Positions 7,499 to 14,424 of a DNA stretch of 50,031 nucleotides are shown here, piece after piece. This DNA comes from Bacteroidales bacterium UBA6360. Its GTDB lineage: Bacteria; Bacteroidota; Bacteroidia; Bacteroidales; UBA932. Each line of letters starts with the position of its first letter. Position 1 is the first letter of the stretch. Where the stretch lies: positions 2,888 through 52,918 of the forward strand of contig DJRM01000130.1 of assembly GCA_002440085.1 (NCBI GenBank), read 5' to 3'. The notes under the pieces are model-generated. The model made no database searches. It worked only from the letters and a program-made list of their open reading frames with translations, and was not told where the DNA came from. The position numbers were made by a program, and so were the translations under genes.

Positions 7499-7789
7499 AT
7501 GGCACAAGTTTCAATGACGGTGAGGATGGATTCGCAACTCAAAAGTTCTTTTGATGAAATGTGTTCGCAGTTCGGGATGAGTGCAAACACAGCAATGAAT
7601 ATATTTGCAAAAGCTGTTGTACAGCGTGGCAGGATTCCATTTGAGATTCGTGGGGATAAACCATCGGCTCGGGTCGATGGCTATAAGGCTTTTCAACAGA
7701 TTCGTGCTCTTGCGGATGGGGGCGCTTTCCCGGACATGACATTAGATGAAATCAATGAAGAAATAAGGCGTTACAGACAGGGGGAGTGA
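7499..7789 (+). CDS. RelB/DinJ-family antitoxin
   Basis: A 96-aa protein with the ribbon-helix-helix N-terminus typical of RelB/DinJ (TVRMDSQLKSSFDEMCSQFG, residues 7-26) and the family's AMNIFAKAVV helix and IPFEI segment. The C-terminal tail (about 60-96) is the toxin-binding part. It should bind its own promoter as a dimer and repress the operon. Its stop overlaps the next start by one base (TGATG). The usual partner of DinJ/RelB is a RelE-fold toxin; here the partner is a PIN-domain protein, a less usual pairing. Confidence 0.9.
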   Translation: MAQVSMTVRMDSQLKSSFDEMCSQFGMSANTAMNIFAKAVVQRGRIPFEIRGDKPSARVDGYKAFQQIRALADGGAFPDMTLDEINEEIRRYRQGE

Positions 7790-8202
7790 TGGAGATTTTT
7801 GCTGTGATTGACACCAATGTCATAGTGTCTGCAATGCTGTCCAAGAAATCGGACTCTTCGGTTATCAAGGTGTTGAATGCCGTACTTTCAAAAAAGATAG
7901 TTCCGATGTATAACTCGGAAATCTTGTCGGAATATCGAGAAGTGCTTGCTCGAAAGAAATTCAGACTTCCGCCGCTCCTTGTGTCTTCCGTAATTGATCA
8001 GATTGAAAAACAGGGAATCTCATCGGAGCGGGTTTGTTCAAACGAGTCCTTCCCTGACACTGATGACAGAGTCTTCTATGAGGTTGCGTTGTCGAAAGAC
8101 GATGCGTATCTTGTAACAGGTAACGCCAGACATTTTCCCAAGACAAGAATTGTCGTCTCTCCTTCGGAAATGCTTGATATTCTTGAGAATAGTCACAGAT
8201 AA
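7789..8202 (+). CDS. PIN-domain toxin (COG1569-type endoribonuclease)
   Basis: A 137-aa PIN protein. The acidic quartet is visible: D8 in VIDTNVIVSAML, a Glu in LSEYREVLARKKF, then D-x-D-D in FPDTDDRVFYEVA and the distal LVTGNARHFP segment typical of the PIN_3 group. Such proteins cleave RNA in a Mg-dependent way. A GTG three bases upstream opens the same frame, but the ATG at 7789 with TGATG coupling to the antitoxin is preferred. Together with RelB it forms a type II toxin-antitoxin module; expression is likely controlled by the antitoxin. Confidence 0.9.
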   Translation: MEIFAVIDTNVIVSAMLSKKSDSSVIKVLNAVLSKKIVPMYNSEILSEYREVLARKKFRLPPLLVSSVIDQIEKQGISSERVCSNESFPDTDDRVFYEVALSKDDAYLVTGNARHFPKTRIVVSPSEMLDILENSHR

Positions 8203-8244
8203 AATCTTTTTCAGGAAGATAATGTTGTTGTTAAGACTTTGAAT

Positions 8245-8281
8245 GTGAATGGGGTATCACAATCTGTGACACCCCATTCAC
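8245..8281. terminator. Bidirectional terminator between the PIN gene and the winged-helix gene
   Basis: GTGAATGGGGT and ACCCCATTCAC form a strong stem, extended by TCACA/TGTGA. It lies between convergent genes and includes the stop codon of the minus-strand gene. Confidence 0.8.
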
Positions 8282-8772
8282 CTATATGACACAAGTCTCC
8301 GTGGGATGGGAATTTTATATACACCATCTGTCCTGGTGATTAGCAGAGGCCCGGCGATTTTCGTCCCCAATTTGTCCGTGAGTTTTTTCTTGATTCTGGA
8401 CACATTCGTGTAGAGCGTGGTTCTGTAGTCGTCCACTAATGCGCCGACGGCCATCGCTGCCGTTTCTTTGTCGTCATAGACGGTCAGTGACGTGTATATT
8501 TTCAGCAACTCATTGTAGTAGAGGTACAGGTCTCCTACCGGAATGCCGTTCGTGTGCCTGAGGAGGAATATGTATAGAGTCCTCTCCATTGGCGTGAGTC
8601 TAATCCTGATTTCCTGATAATCCGGCAGGAGCAGATATCCTCTACTGTCAACAATTACTCTTTGCTCGGCTCCCGGGTTTATTATGGAGTCGATAGTTTC
8701 TTCTGAAATGCCTTTTGCCCTTAACTCCGTGAGCAGGGACTTTATCTGTTCTACGATTGCTGAGGTTTCCAT
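8278..8772 (-). CDS. Winged-helix (OmpR/PhoB C-terminal-like) DNA-binding protein without receiver domain
   Basis: A 164-aa protein. Residues about 55-160 match the trans_reg_C winged-helix layout: a beta segment, RLTPMERTLYIFLL, then the recognition-helix area VSRIKKKLTDKLG, and a C-terminal hairpin LITRTDGVYKI. The N-terminal 50 residues are a helical segment (IVEQIKSLLTELRAKG), not a response-regulator receiver, so no phosphorylation site is present. The frame stays open upstream through the tRNA-Cys gene, but a strong Shine-Dalgarno (AAGGAGGA, 8788-8781) precisely before the ATG at 8772 fixes the start. A -7 box at 9025-9018 implies a 5' leader of about 240 nt. The target is unknown. Confidence 0.75.
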   Translation of the reverse strand: METSAIVEQIKSLLTELRAKGISEETIDSIINPGAEQRVIVDSRGYLLLPDYQEIRIRLTPMERTLYIFLLRHTNGIPVGDLYLYYNELLKIYTSLTVYDDKETAAMAVGALVDDYRTTLYTNVSRIKKKLTDKLGTKIAGPLLITRTDGVYKIPIPRRLVSYR

Positions 8773-8780
8773 CTTTGCCT

Positions 8781-8788
8781 TCCTCCTT
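8781..8788 (-). promoter_or_regulatory. Strong Shine-Dalgarno deciding the start at 8772
   Basis: AAGGAGGA, 8 nt before ATG. Strong SD sequences are rare in this window, as in Bacteroidetes generally. Confidence 0.75.
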
Positions 8789-9017
8789 GGGAAAGACTGA
8801 CTTGCATATAATGCACTGCGGTTTTGTGATTGTGTAATTGCTCCGGTGAAGACTGCGTCACCGGTTTGTGCCTGAGAAACAGGCCCTGCCGCCTTATGCG
8901 TTAAATCGATGAAAAAGATTGGCATCAGAGGATACGGCAAGACGCACGCTATGACAGCGTGAGTGTCGGAGGTGTGTGAGTACCATTGCCATATCTCGTT
9001 TTTTCTTGATAAGTCCG

Positions 9018-9025
9018 CAAATATA
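9018..9025 (-). promoter_or_regulatory. Promoter -7 box upstream of the winged-helix gene
   Basis: TATATTTG on the minus strand, just downstream of tRNA-Cys. No clear -33 TTTG. The 8773-9010 interval would be a long leader; no structure of known class recognised in it. Confidence 0.5.
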
Positions 9026-9038
9026 CAAATTATTCTTG

Positions 9039-9111
9039 AGCTCAGAGCCGGATTCGAACCGGCGCATACCGGTTTTGCAGACCGGCGCGTTAACCGCTTC
9101 GCCACCTGAGC
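9039..9111 (-). tRNA. tRNA-Cys (GCA)
   Basis: Full cloverleaf on the minus strand: acceptor GCTCAGG/TCTGAGC (one G-U), anticodon arm CCGGT-CTGCAAA-ACCGG giving anticodon GCA, and T arm GCCGG-TTCGAAT-CCGGC. Discriminator is U73, as expected for tRNA-Cys. CCA is not encoded. Confidence 0.93.
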
Positions 9112-9152
9112 GATATTCGGGGTGAATGAAGGGCTACAATCACCATACAGTG

Positions 9153-9225
9153 CGGAACCTTGAGGACTTGAACCTCATTCTCCGGATTTTCAGTCCGGCG
9201 CATAGACCATCTCTGCCAAAGCTCC
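9153..9225 (-). tRNA. tRNA-Phe (GAA), atypical
   Basis: Minus strand. Acceptor GGAGCTT/AGGTTCC contains two G-U pairs. D stem is three pairs (GCA/TGC). Anticodon arm CCGGA-CTGAAAA-TCCGG gives GAA. T arm is TGAGG-TTCAAGT-CCTCA. Position 73 reads G, where tRNA-Phe normally has A. Foldable and probably real, but sequence is unusual for Phe; it could be a divergent second copy. Confidence 0.8.
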
Positions 9226-9235
9226 GTTAATTTTG

Positions 9236-9307
9236 TGCCCTCTGAAAGAATCGAACTTCCATCCGCGGCTTCGTAGGCCGCCGTCCTATCCGTTGAACGA
9301 AGAGGGC
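9236..9307 (-). tRNA. tRNA-Arg (ACG)
   Basis: Minus strand. Acceptor GCCCTCT/AGAGGGC is perfect, anticodon loop CTACGAA gives ACG, T arm GGAAG-TTCGATT-CTTTC, discriminator A. The ACG wobble base would be edited to inosine. First gene of the Arg-Phe-Cys cluster. Confidence 0.93.
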
Positions 9308-9419
9308 TGTGAGTTTTTGTTGATGCAAAGATATTGCGGCTCCGCCTCTTTGTGAAATTTCTGCAATTATTGCAGCCCGCTTCTTGCCATTGAGGATAAA
9401 AAACTCCAACTTTGCAGAA

Positions 9420-9494
9420 TAAGTTTGATGGCCGTAGGTCCATGAGGATTTACAACGCGATAGAGGTATGGTCGTATCTCTGTCGCGTTTTTTT
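9420..9494 (+). terminator. Short promoter-plus-terminator unit
   Basis: A -7-like TAAGTTTG (9420-9427) is followed by a 13-bp hairpin: the left arm starts CGCGATAGAGG at 9456, the right arm ends TCTGTCGCG at 9487, and seven T's run 9488-9494. The hairpin is a clear rho-independent terminator on the plus strand, yet no plus-strand gene precedes it; a short RNA of about 60 nt is possible. No good -33 box was found. Confidence 0.6.
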
Positions 9495-9518
9495 ATGTGG
9501 GCGGCTTAATAAAATAAG

Positions 9519-9563
9519 ATTCCACTAATTCGTGGAATTTTGCAAAAATAATTTATAACTTTG
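9519..9563 (+). promoter_or_regulatory. Operator and promoter of the MqsR/MqsA-like operon
   Basis: Inverted repeat ATTCCAC (9519-9525) / GTGGAAT (9532-9538) sits above the -7 box TAACTTTG (9556-9563), over the -33 region. This placement fits autorepression by the antitoxin. The -7 box ends only 13 nt before the ATG, so the leader is very short. Confidence 0.65.
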
Positions 9564-9576
9564 CGGAGGAACGAAC

Positions 9577-9939
9577 ATGGAGCGTGACTGCGTTCAGAGA
9601 TTTTTGAATGAATTTAAGGCGTTGGCGAAGATCTATGGCATCTATTTCATTGACAGAGAGAAGAATGACAAGGCGTTATTTGAATTGGATCTGAGTCGTT
9701 GGCGGAGGAATGAGGAACTGTTATCATTGACAGTTGATGAGTATGTGAGCGGCCCGTCGCGGAATCTGATACCAGGGATGAATGGAGATGTCTGGGTGTT
9801 TGGAAAGTCTGTCTATGGGAAAGAATGTTATATAAAGATATGTATCAATACGATTGTTTCGAGAAACGGATATAGGCGAAGCTGTATATGTATATCATTT
9901 CATGTTGCCGAATTTCCATTGAAGTATTATTTCAAATAG
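9577..9939 (+). CDS. Toxin of an MqsR/YgiT-type toxin-antitoxin pair (putative)
   Basis: A 120-aa protein. Recognisable signature blocks are LSLTVDEYVSGP (about 48-59), DVWVFGKSVYGKECYIKI (about 70-87) and CISFHVAEFPLKY (about 105-117). I associate this pattern with toxins annotated as MqsR-family partners of YgiT/MqsA-type antitoxins in Bacteroidales; MqsR proteins are RNase toxins. The next gene, 10 nt downstream, is an MqsA/Xre-type antitoxin. Toxin-first order with an upstream palindrome also fits mqsRA. It starts at the ATG at 9577, preceded by GGAGGAAC. The exact family should be treated as probable rather than certain. Confidence 0.7.
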   Translation: MERDCVQRFLNEFKALAKIYGIYFIDREKNDKALFELDLSRWRRNEELLSLTVDEYVSGPSRNLIPGMNGDVWVFGKSVYGKECYIKICINTIVSRNGYRRSCICISFHVAEFPLKYYFK

Positions 9940-9949
9940 AAGAATTACA

Positions 9950-10447
9950 ATGAAAGAATTGATTGAAAGCCCGTTTTGTGATGGATATGCTCACTTGAAA
10001 AGTGAAATGGCTACGGCTGAATATAGAAAGGAACAATACAGATATACTCGTTACTACTATGTGTGTGACGGGACGGGTATTGAATTTACTGATGATGAAA
10101 CGGATGAGGCAAGTGTGGGGCAAGTTTATTCTCAGTATCGTGAAAAATATGGAATACCTGCCCCTGAACGGCTGACGGCTTGGAGAAAATCTTACGGGCT
10201 GTCAGCGGTCATGATGTCAAGGCTGCTTGGACTTGGAGAAAATCAGTATGGGTTGTATGAAAAGGGTGAAATTCCGGCGTTGTCTGTCGGAAGACTTCTT
10301 TCTCTGGTAGGGAACAGGAATTTTATTATCTATTGTGCGAAGAACAGCCCCCTTTCGGAAAAAGAGAAATCAAAGGTTTTGAAATCCGTCGGGCACTCTT
10401 CCTGCAAAGAGAAGAGCGAGGAATCGAGTCTTGCCGTTGTTGTTTGA
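9950..10447 (+). CDS. MqsA/YgiT-type Xre antitoxin
   Basis: A 165-aa protein. The N-terminal 45 residues hold two Cys only (SPFCDG and YVCDGTG), a reduced form of the zinc-binding domain of MqsA. Residues about 65-115 form the Xre-like HTH with the family motif ERLTAWRKSYGLSAVMMSRL and GLGENQYGLYEKGEIP. The C-terminal tail is Ser/Lys-rich. It probably binds the 9519-9538 palindrome and represses the operon, as MqsA does. Cotranscribed with the toxin; a terminator follows at 10459. Confidence 0.85.
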   Translation: MKELIESPFCDGYAHLKSEMATAEYRKEQYRYTRYYYVCDGTGIEFTDDETDEASVGQVYSQYREKYGIPAPERLTAWRKSYGLSAVMMSRLLGLGENQYGLYEKGEIPALSVGRLLSLVGNRNFIIYCAKNSPLSEKEKSKVLKSVGHSSCKEKSEESSLAVVV

Positions 10448-10458
10448 TGCACCGAATG

Positions 10459-10481
10459 TCGTTTTTGTAAAAACGATTTTT
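10459..10481 (+). terminator. Terminator of the MqsR/MqsA-like operon
   Basis: TCGTTTTT pairs with AAAAACGA around a two-base loop, followed by TTTTT; 12 nt after the antitoxin stop. Confidence 0.75.
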
Positions 10482-10563
10482 GTCGTGTTTTTCATTTTTC
10501 TAAAAACGAACCCATTTAGCTGGTGGAGGGGCGACTAATTCTGACGATGTTTGGCTTCGCTGT

Positions 10564-10594
10564 ATTGATTTGCCGATTAGGTTTGCTAAATTTG
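10564..10594 (+). promoter_or_regulatory. Promoter of the thioredoxin-fold lipoprotein gene
   Basis: ATTG (10564-10567), 19-nt spacer, TAAATTTG (10587-10594). Start predicted near 10600, which rules out translation starts at 10523. Confidence 0.65.
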
Positions 10595-10666
10595 TGGGGA
10601 ATATGCTTCCGGGGAAGTGCGCTGAGGTTCGCTGCGCGTCGTGCCGGAAGGAAATGGAATGTTGAA

Positions 10667-11734
10667 ATGAATCATTTTGTCGGGAATATGCTGAAGGTCA
10701 ACGCTCTGGCGGTCGCGGTCGTAATTGCTGCGGCCTGCGGCGGACGCGGCGGGAAAAAGGCCGGCGAGGCTTCGGGGGAGGTGCGTGCCTTCCCTCAGGT
10801 GAGCGTGCCGGCGATGATGGAAAGTCCGGAGGAGAGGGCGGAGTATGCCGCGCTGCATTATTTCGACCCATTCACGAAGACTGAGGATTCGCGGGTCGCT
10901 GGGGAAGCGTCGGGGGCTGACGGAAGGATGCCTGGCGGGAAATCCGTCGGGAAAGGAGGAGTCGCTCACGTGAAATACCTCTGCGACTCGACCCACGTCG
11001 CCGGAGTGCCGTCCGACCAGCTGGAGCAGGCGTTCGCCTCATGGTGCGGACTGCTGGACATGGTGCCGTTGGAGACCGCCGAGAAGGCCTCTGAGCATCT
11101 TTTCGACCGGATTGCCGCCTGCGAGGCCGCGGACACGGCTTCAAACATTTTCGAGCGGATGAACGAAATCGCGGACAAATATCTCTACGACCCCAATTCT
11201 CCCCTTCGCAACGAGGACTACTACCGCCCGTTCGTCGAGGCACGCTCCCGCTCCGAGCTCGTTTCCCCGGAAATGCGCGGGACCGACGCCGTGACGGCAC
11301 GCAACTGCTCGCTCAACAGGGTGGGCACGAAGGCTGCGGACTTCCGCTTCTCCGACAGCCGCGGGCATTCATACACCCTCTACGGAATCAAGGCCGCCAA
11401 GACTCTCCTCTTCTTCTCGAACCCGGGCTGCAACGCCTGCAAGTCGATAATCGAGTCGCTCAAGGCCTATCCGGAAATGGAACCGATGATAGCTTCCGGA
11501 GAGCTTGCCGTGCTGAACATCTACATCGACGAGGACCTCGCTGAATGGTACAACTACATGCCGATATACCCGACCTCATGGTACAACGGCTACGACCCCG
11601 ACTACGCGATACGCACCGACCGCCTCTACGACGTCCGCGCAATCCCCTCGCTCTATCTCCTCAGCCGCGACAAGACCGTCCTCATGAAGGACGCCCCGAC
11701 CGAGAAAATCCTCCCGGCGATATTCGGACATTAA
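10667..11734 (+). CDS. Thioredoxin-like lipoprotein (DUF5106/TlpA type)
   Basis: A 355-aa lipoprotein; signal and lipobox read VIAAAC within the first 30 residues. The middle portion (about 70-215) resembles the helical DUF5106-type domain found before thioredoxin domains in Bacteroidetes. The C-terminal 130 residues carry the redox motif CNAC in LLFFSNPGCNACKSI, followed by a typical thioredoxin ending (AIPSLYLLSRD, with the cis-Pro). Likely an outer- or periplasm-facing disulfide/reductase protein. The frame extends upstream to 10523, but the promoter at 10587-10594 and the lipobox place the start at 10667. An alternative ATG at 10688 also gives a signal peptide. Confidence 0.85.
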   Translation: MNHFVGNMLKVNALAVAVVIAAACGGRGGKKAGEASGEVRAFPQVSVPAMMESPEERAEYAALHYFDPFTKTEDSRVAGEASGADGRMPGGKSVGKGGVAHVKYLCDSTHVAGVPSDQLEQAFASWCGLLDMVPLETAEKASEHLFDRIAACEAADTASNIFERMNEIADKYLYDPNSPLRNEDYYRPFVEARSRSELVSPEMRGTDAVTARNCSLNRVGTKAADFRFSDSRGHSYTLYGIKAAKTLLFFSNPGCNACKSIIESLKAYPEMEPMIASGELAVLNIYIDEDLAEWYNYMPIYPTSWYNGYDPDYAIRTDRLYDVRAIPSLYLLSRDKTVLMKDAPTEKILPAIFGH

Positions 11735-11739
11735 AGATT

Positions 11740-13263
11740 ATGGCTATGACTACTGCTGCGGTTAGAGAGTTGCTGAAGAAAGGCGAAGGGTGTCAGATTG
11801 AGTTCAAGAAATGCCGGTCTGATGTCAGTTCGTCCGTTTACGAGACAATATGTGCTTTCAGTAATCGTCTGGGCGGCACTCTGTTGCTTGGCGTGGATGA
11901 TGACGGTACGGTTTTGGGCGTTAATCCGCAGGCTGCGGATGGAATGATTAAGAATATCATTAACACGCTTGGCAACAAGGAGATTTTTCAGCCCACTCTC
12001 CGAATAGAACCGAAGTTGATACCTATTGACGGCTGTGTGATTGTCGCTATCGATGTTTTGACAGGTCCTATTCCGCTGAGGTACAAAAACAAGTATTTTG
12101 ACCGTAATGGTGACGCAGACCAGAATATAAGTGACAACTCAGAACTTGTCTTGTCTTTGTTTGAGCGGAAGAGCCATCATATTTTTGAAGAACGGGTTGT
12201 TCCTGGACTTTCCATGGCGGATTTTGATGATGGAACCTTCAATTTTTGCCGTAATCAGGTCAGAGCCACATCTTTTTCACACCCTTGGCTTGAAATGAGC
12301 AATGAGGAGATATTGGAGAGTTGCAATTTGGTGAAGAAGTCTGCAAACGGGGATGTTGAGGGGTATAAATATGCGGCGTTGATTGCGTTCGGTGCGGAAA
12401 ATGCTCTTGCCGAACATTTGTCAGGTTACAGGTTTGAACTTTTGTTTCATAAGATGACATATTCCCGTTATCTTGAAAACCGTCCGGAAGACATTACTCG
12501 CTACGATGATCGTAAGACATTGCGAAAGAATGTGATACAATCATATCGTGATATGATGGACTTTGTTGAGCGATATTTGCCGGATAAATTTTATCTCCCG
12601 GGGACCGGTGGTACGGAGCGTCAGGACTTGAGGGTTCAGCTGTTTCGTGAGATTGTCGGAAATTTGTGTGCGCATACGGATTATGGTCGCCGTGCCCCCG
12701 GCTTCCTTGAGATTTTCTATGACAGGGTGATAACTCGTAATTCGACACGTGTTGTGCCGGAAATAGGAGAAGGTGTGATGTCCATTGACGATATTGGCAT
12801 CTATACCAAAAATCCTTTGTTGGTGAAGATCCTTTCTCAGTTATCTTGGGTTGAGGATTTAGGCTCAGGAAAGCGTAATATAAAGAAATTCGCTCCGCTG
12901 TATTATCCGAATTGCCAGATAGAGATAAATAGCGCGCAACAGTTTGTGTTTTCTATCACATATCAGGATGACCGCGGTCAGACTGTAACAGGACAAGTAA
13001 CAGGACAAGTAACAGGACAAGTAGCAGGACAAGTAATGCGGCTGCTTGAACTATTGCGGAACGGTCAGTTGTCAGCTAAGGCAATGATGGGGAAAATGAA
13101 CCTGAAAGGGCGGGACAATTTCCGCAAGTCTTACCTTATGCCGGCACTTTCTGCAGGGCTTGTAGAGCGGGTTGATGAGTCCAGCCCCAATAGTCCACAG
13201 CAGAGGTATCGTCTAACTGATGCGGGGATAAAACAACTGAACACGAAAATAGATAATATTTAA
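11740..13263 (+). CDS. AlbA_2/Schlafen-type ATP-binding transcriptional regulator-like protein
   Basis: A 507-aa protein. The N-terminal domain (about 1-130) has the Schlafen AlbA_2 hallmarks QIEFKKC and FSNRLGGTLLLGVDDDG. The middle (about 150-420) is the HATPase-like region seen in this family (REIVGNLCAHTDYG). The C-terminus is a winged helix (GRDNFRKSYLMPALSAGLVERV with TDAG). Between the last two parts lies a perfect TGQV tetrapeptide run encoded by a 12-bp tandem repeat (12986-13036). Function of such proteins is unsettled: regulation and defence are both proposed. Start is 5 nt after the previous stop; the gene is more AT-rich than its neighbours, suggesting acquisition. Confidence 0.82.
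   Translation: MAMTTAAVRELLKKGEGCQIEFKKCRSDVSSSVYETICAFSNRLGGTLLLGVDDDGTVLGVNPQAADGMIKNIINTLGNKEIFQPTLRIEPKLIPIDGCVIVAIDVLTGPIPLRYKNKYFDRNGDADQNISDNSELVLSLFERKSHHIFEERVVPGLSMADFDDGTFNFCRNQVRATSFSHPWLEMSNEEILESCNLVKKSANGDVEGYKYAALIAFGAENALAEHLSGYRFELLFHKMTYSRYLENRPEDITRYDDRKTLRKNVIQSYRDMMDFVERYLPDKFYLPGTGGTERQDLRVQLFREIVGNLCAHTDYGRRAPGFLEIFYDRVITRNSTRVVPEIGEGVMSIDDIGIYTKNPLLVKILSQLSWVEDLGSGKRNIKKFAPLYYPNCQIEINSAQQFVFSITYQDDRGQTVTGQVTGQVTGQVAGQVMRLLELLRNGQLSAKAMMGKMNLKGRDNFRKSYLMPALSAGLVERVDESSPNSPQQRYRLTDAGIKQLNTKIDNI
12986..13036 (+). repeat. Coding 12-bp tandem repeat, four units
   Basis: Units of GTAACAGGACAA, the last with one change (GTAGCAGGACAA), encode TGQV-TGQV-TGQV-AGQV. Copy number changes would keep the frame and alter linker length. 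Confidence 0.85.
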
Positions 13264-13275
13264 ACACATTGATAT

Positions 13276-14328
13276 ATGGCAACAATAACCAAAGAACTTT
13301 GGGGCAAGGCTCCGGATGGGAAGGAAATCTTCCGCTACACTCTCAAGAACGCTTCGGGCGCGTACATTCAGGTATCGAGCGTCGGGGCGGGAATCGTGTC
13401 GATAGTCGTGCCAGACCGTGACGGGAAGCTCGCGGACGTGGCTCTCGGCTACGCGAACCCGCTCAACTATTTCGGCGACGGCCCGTGTGCGGGAAAGGTG
13501 CCGGGACGCTATGCCAACCGCATCGCGCTCGGGCGTTTCGTTCTCGACGGAGTTGAGTACAAGCTCCCGATCAACAACGGCCCGAACCATCTTCACGGCG
13601 GTCCGGAGGGCTTCCAGAACAAGGTCTGGGAAAGCCGCGTGGAGGAAGACGGAGTGGAGTTCCTCTACTACTCTGCAGACGGGGAGATGGGTTACCCCGG
13701 CGCTCTGAAGGCCGTCGCCCGCTATGAGTGGACCGAGGAGAACGAGGTGCGGCTGACCTTCACTGCAGAGTGCGACAAGCCGACGATTATCAATCTCACG
13801 AACCACACCTATTTCAATCTGAACGGGGAGGGCTCCGGCAGCGTGCTTGACCACGAGCTGCGTCTGAACGCCTCCGAATGGCTGCCTACGACGGAATCTC
13901 TCATCCCCCTCGGAGAGTCAGCTCCGGTTGCGGAGACTCCGATGGACTTTGTCGTGGCGAAAAAGCTCGGACGCGACATAAACACTCCTTTCACGGCTCT
14001 GCAATATGGAAAGGGATACGACAACTGCTGGGTCATCGACGGCGGTGAGCCGGGACAGATTCAGGAGGCTGCGGAGCTTTATTCAGAGGCTTCCGGTCGT
14101 GTGCTCAAGGTCTATACGACTCAGCCGGGCATTCAGGTCTATACCGGGAACTGGCTCGCCGGCTGTCCCGAGGGCAAGTGCGGGCGCAGCTACAACGACT
14201 ACGACGGTGTGGCTCTCGAATGCCAGAACTTCCCGGACGCTCCCAACGAGCCGGAGTACCCGTCGGCTGTGCTCCGGCCGGGCGAGACATATGGGCAGGC
14301 AATCATTTTTGCATTCAAAACCAAATAA
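13276..14328 (+). CDS. galM: Aldose 1-epimerase (galactose mutarotase)
   Basis: A 350-aa protein of normal length for the family. It interconverts the alpha and beta anomers of hexoses in the cytoplasm, feeding the Leloir pathway. Conserved blocks are NRIALGRF, NNGPNHLHGG with the substrate-binding His, NLTNHTYFNL with the catalytic His, and VALECQNFPDAPN with the catalytic Glu near the C-terminus. No signal peptide. It starts 12 nt after the preceding regulator gene. The 3' end forms the left arm of a terminator (14317-14370). Confidence 0.95.
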   Translation: MATITKELWGKAPDGKEIFRYTLKNASGAYIQVSSVGAGIVSIVVPDRDGKLADVALGYANPLNYFGDGPCAGKVPGRYANRIALGRFVLDGVEYKLPINNGPNHLHGGPEGFQNKVWESRVEEDGVEFLYYSADGEMGYPGALKAVARYEWTEENEVRLTFTAECDKPTIINLTNHTYFNLNGEGSGSVLDHELRLNASEWLPTTESLIPLGESAPVAETPMDFVVAKKLGRDINTPFTALQYGKGYDNCWVIDGGEPGQIQEAAELYSEASGRVLKVYTTQPGIQVYTGNWLAGCPEGKCGRSYNDYDGVALECQNFPDAPNEPEYPSAVLRPGETYGQAIIFAFKTK

Positions 14329-14370
14329 AAGGCGATCTGCTGCGTTGCATCTATCCTTTTATTGGTTTTT
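14317..14370 (+). terminator. Terminator after galM
   Basis: AAAACCAAATAAAAGG pairs with CCTTTTATTGGTTTT (one bulge) and ends in T's. The left arm includes the galM stop. Its loop (14330-14348) resembles the REP-like unit found at 15223 and 15345. Confidence 0.75.
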
Positions 14371-14424
14371 GATACACTAATAGTTGGATGGGATGTTGCA
14401 TGACAGCTGAAATAATAGAATATA

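Noticed and set aside
8773..9105. Extension of the winged-helix gene through tRNA-Cys
   Set aside because: It would translate a tRNA gene; a strong Shine-Dalgarno marks the ATG at 8772.
9090..9443. Minus-strand ORFs across the tRNA cluster
   Set aside because: Their codons are the tRNA genes themselves; no protein features.
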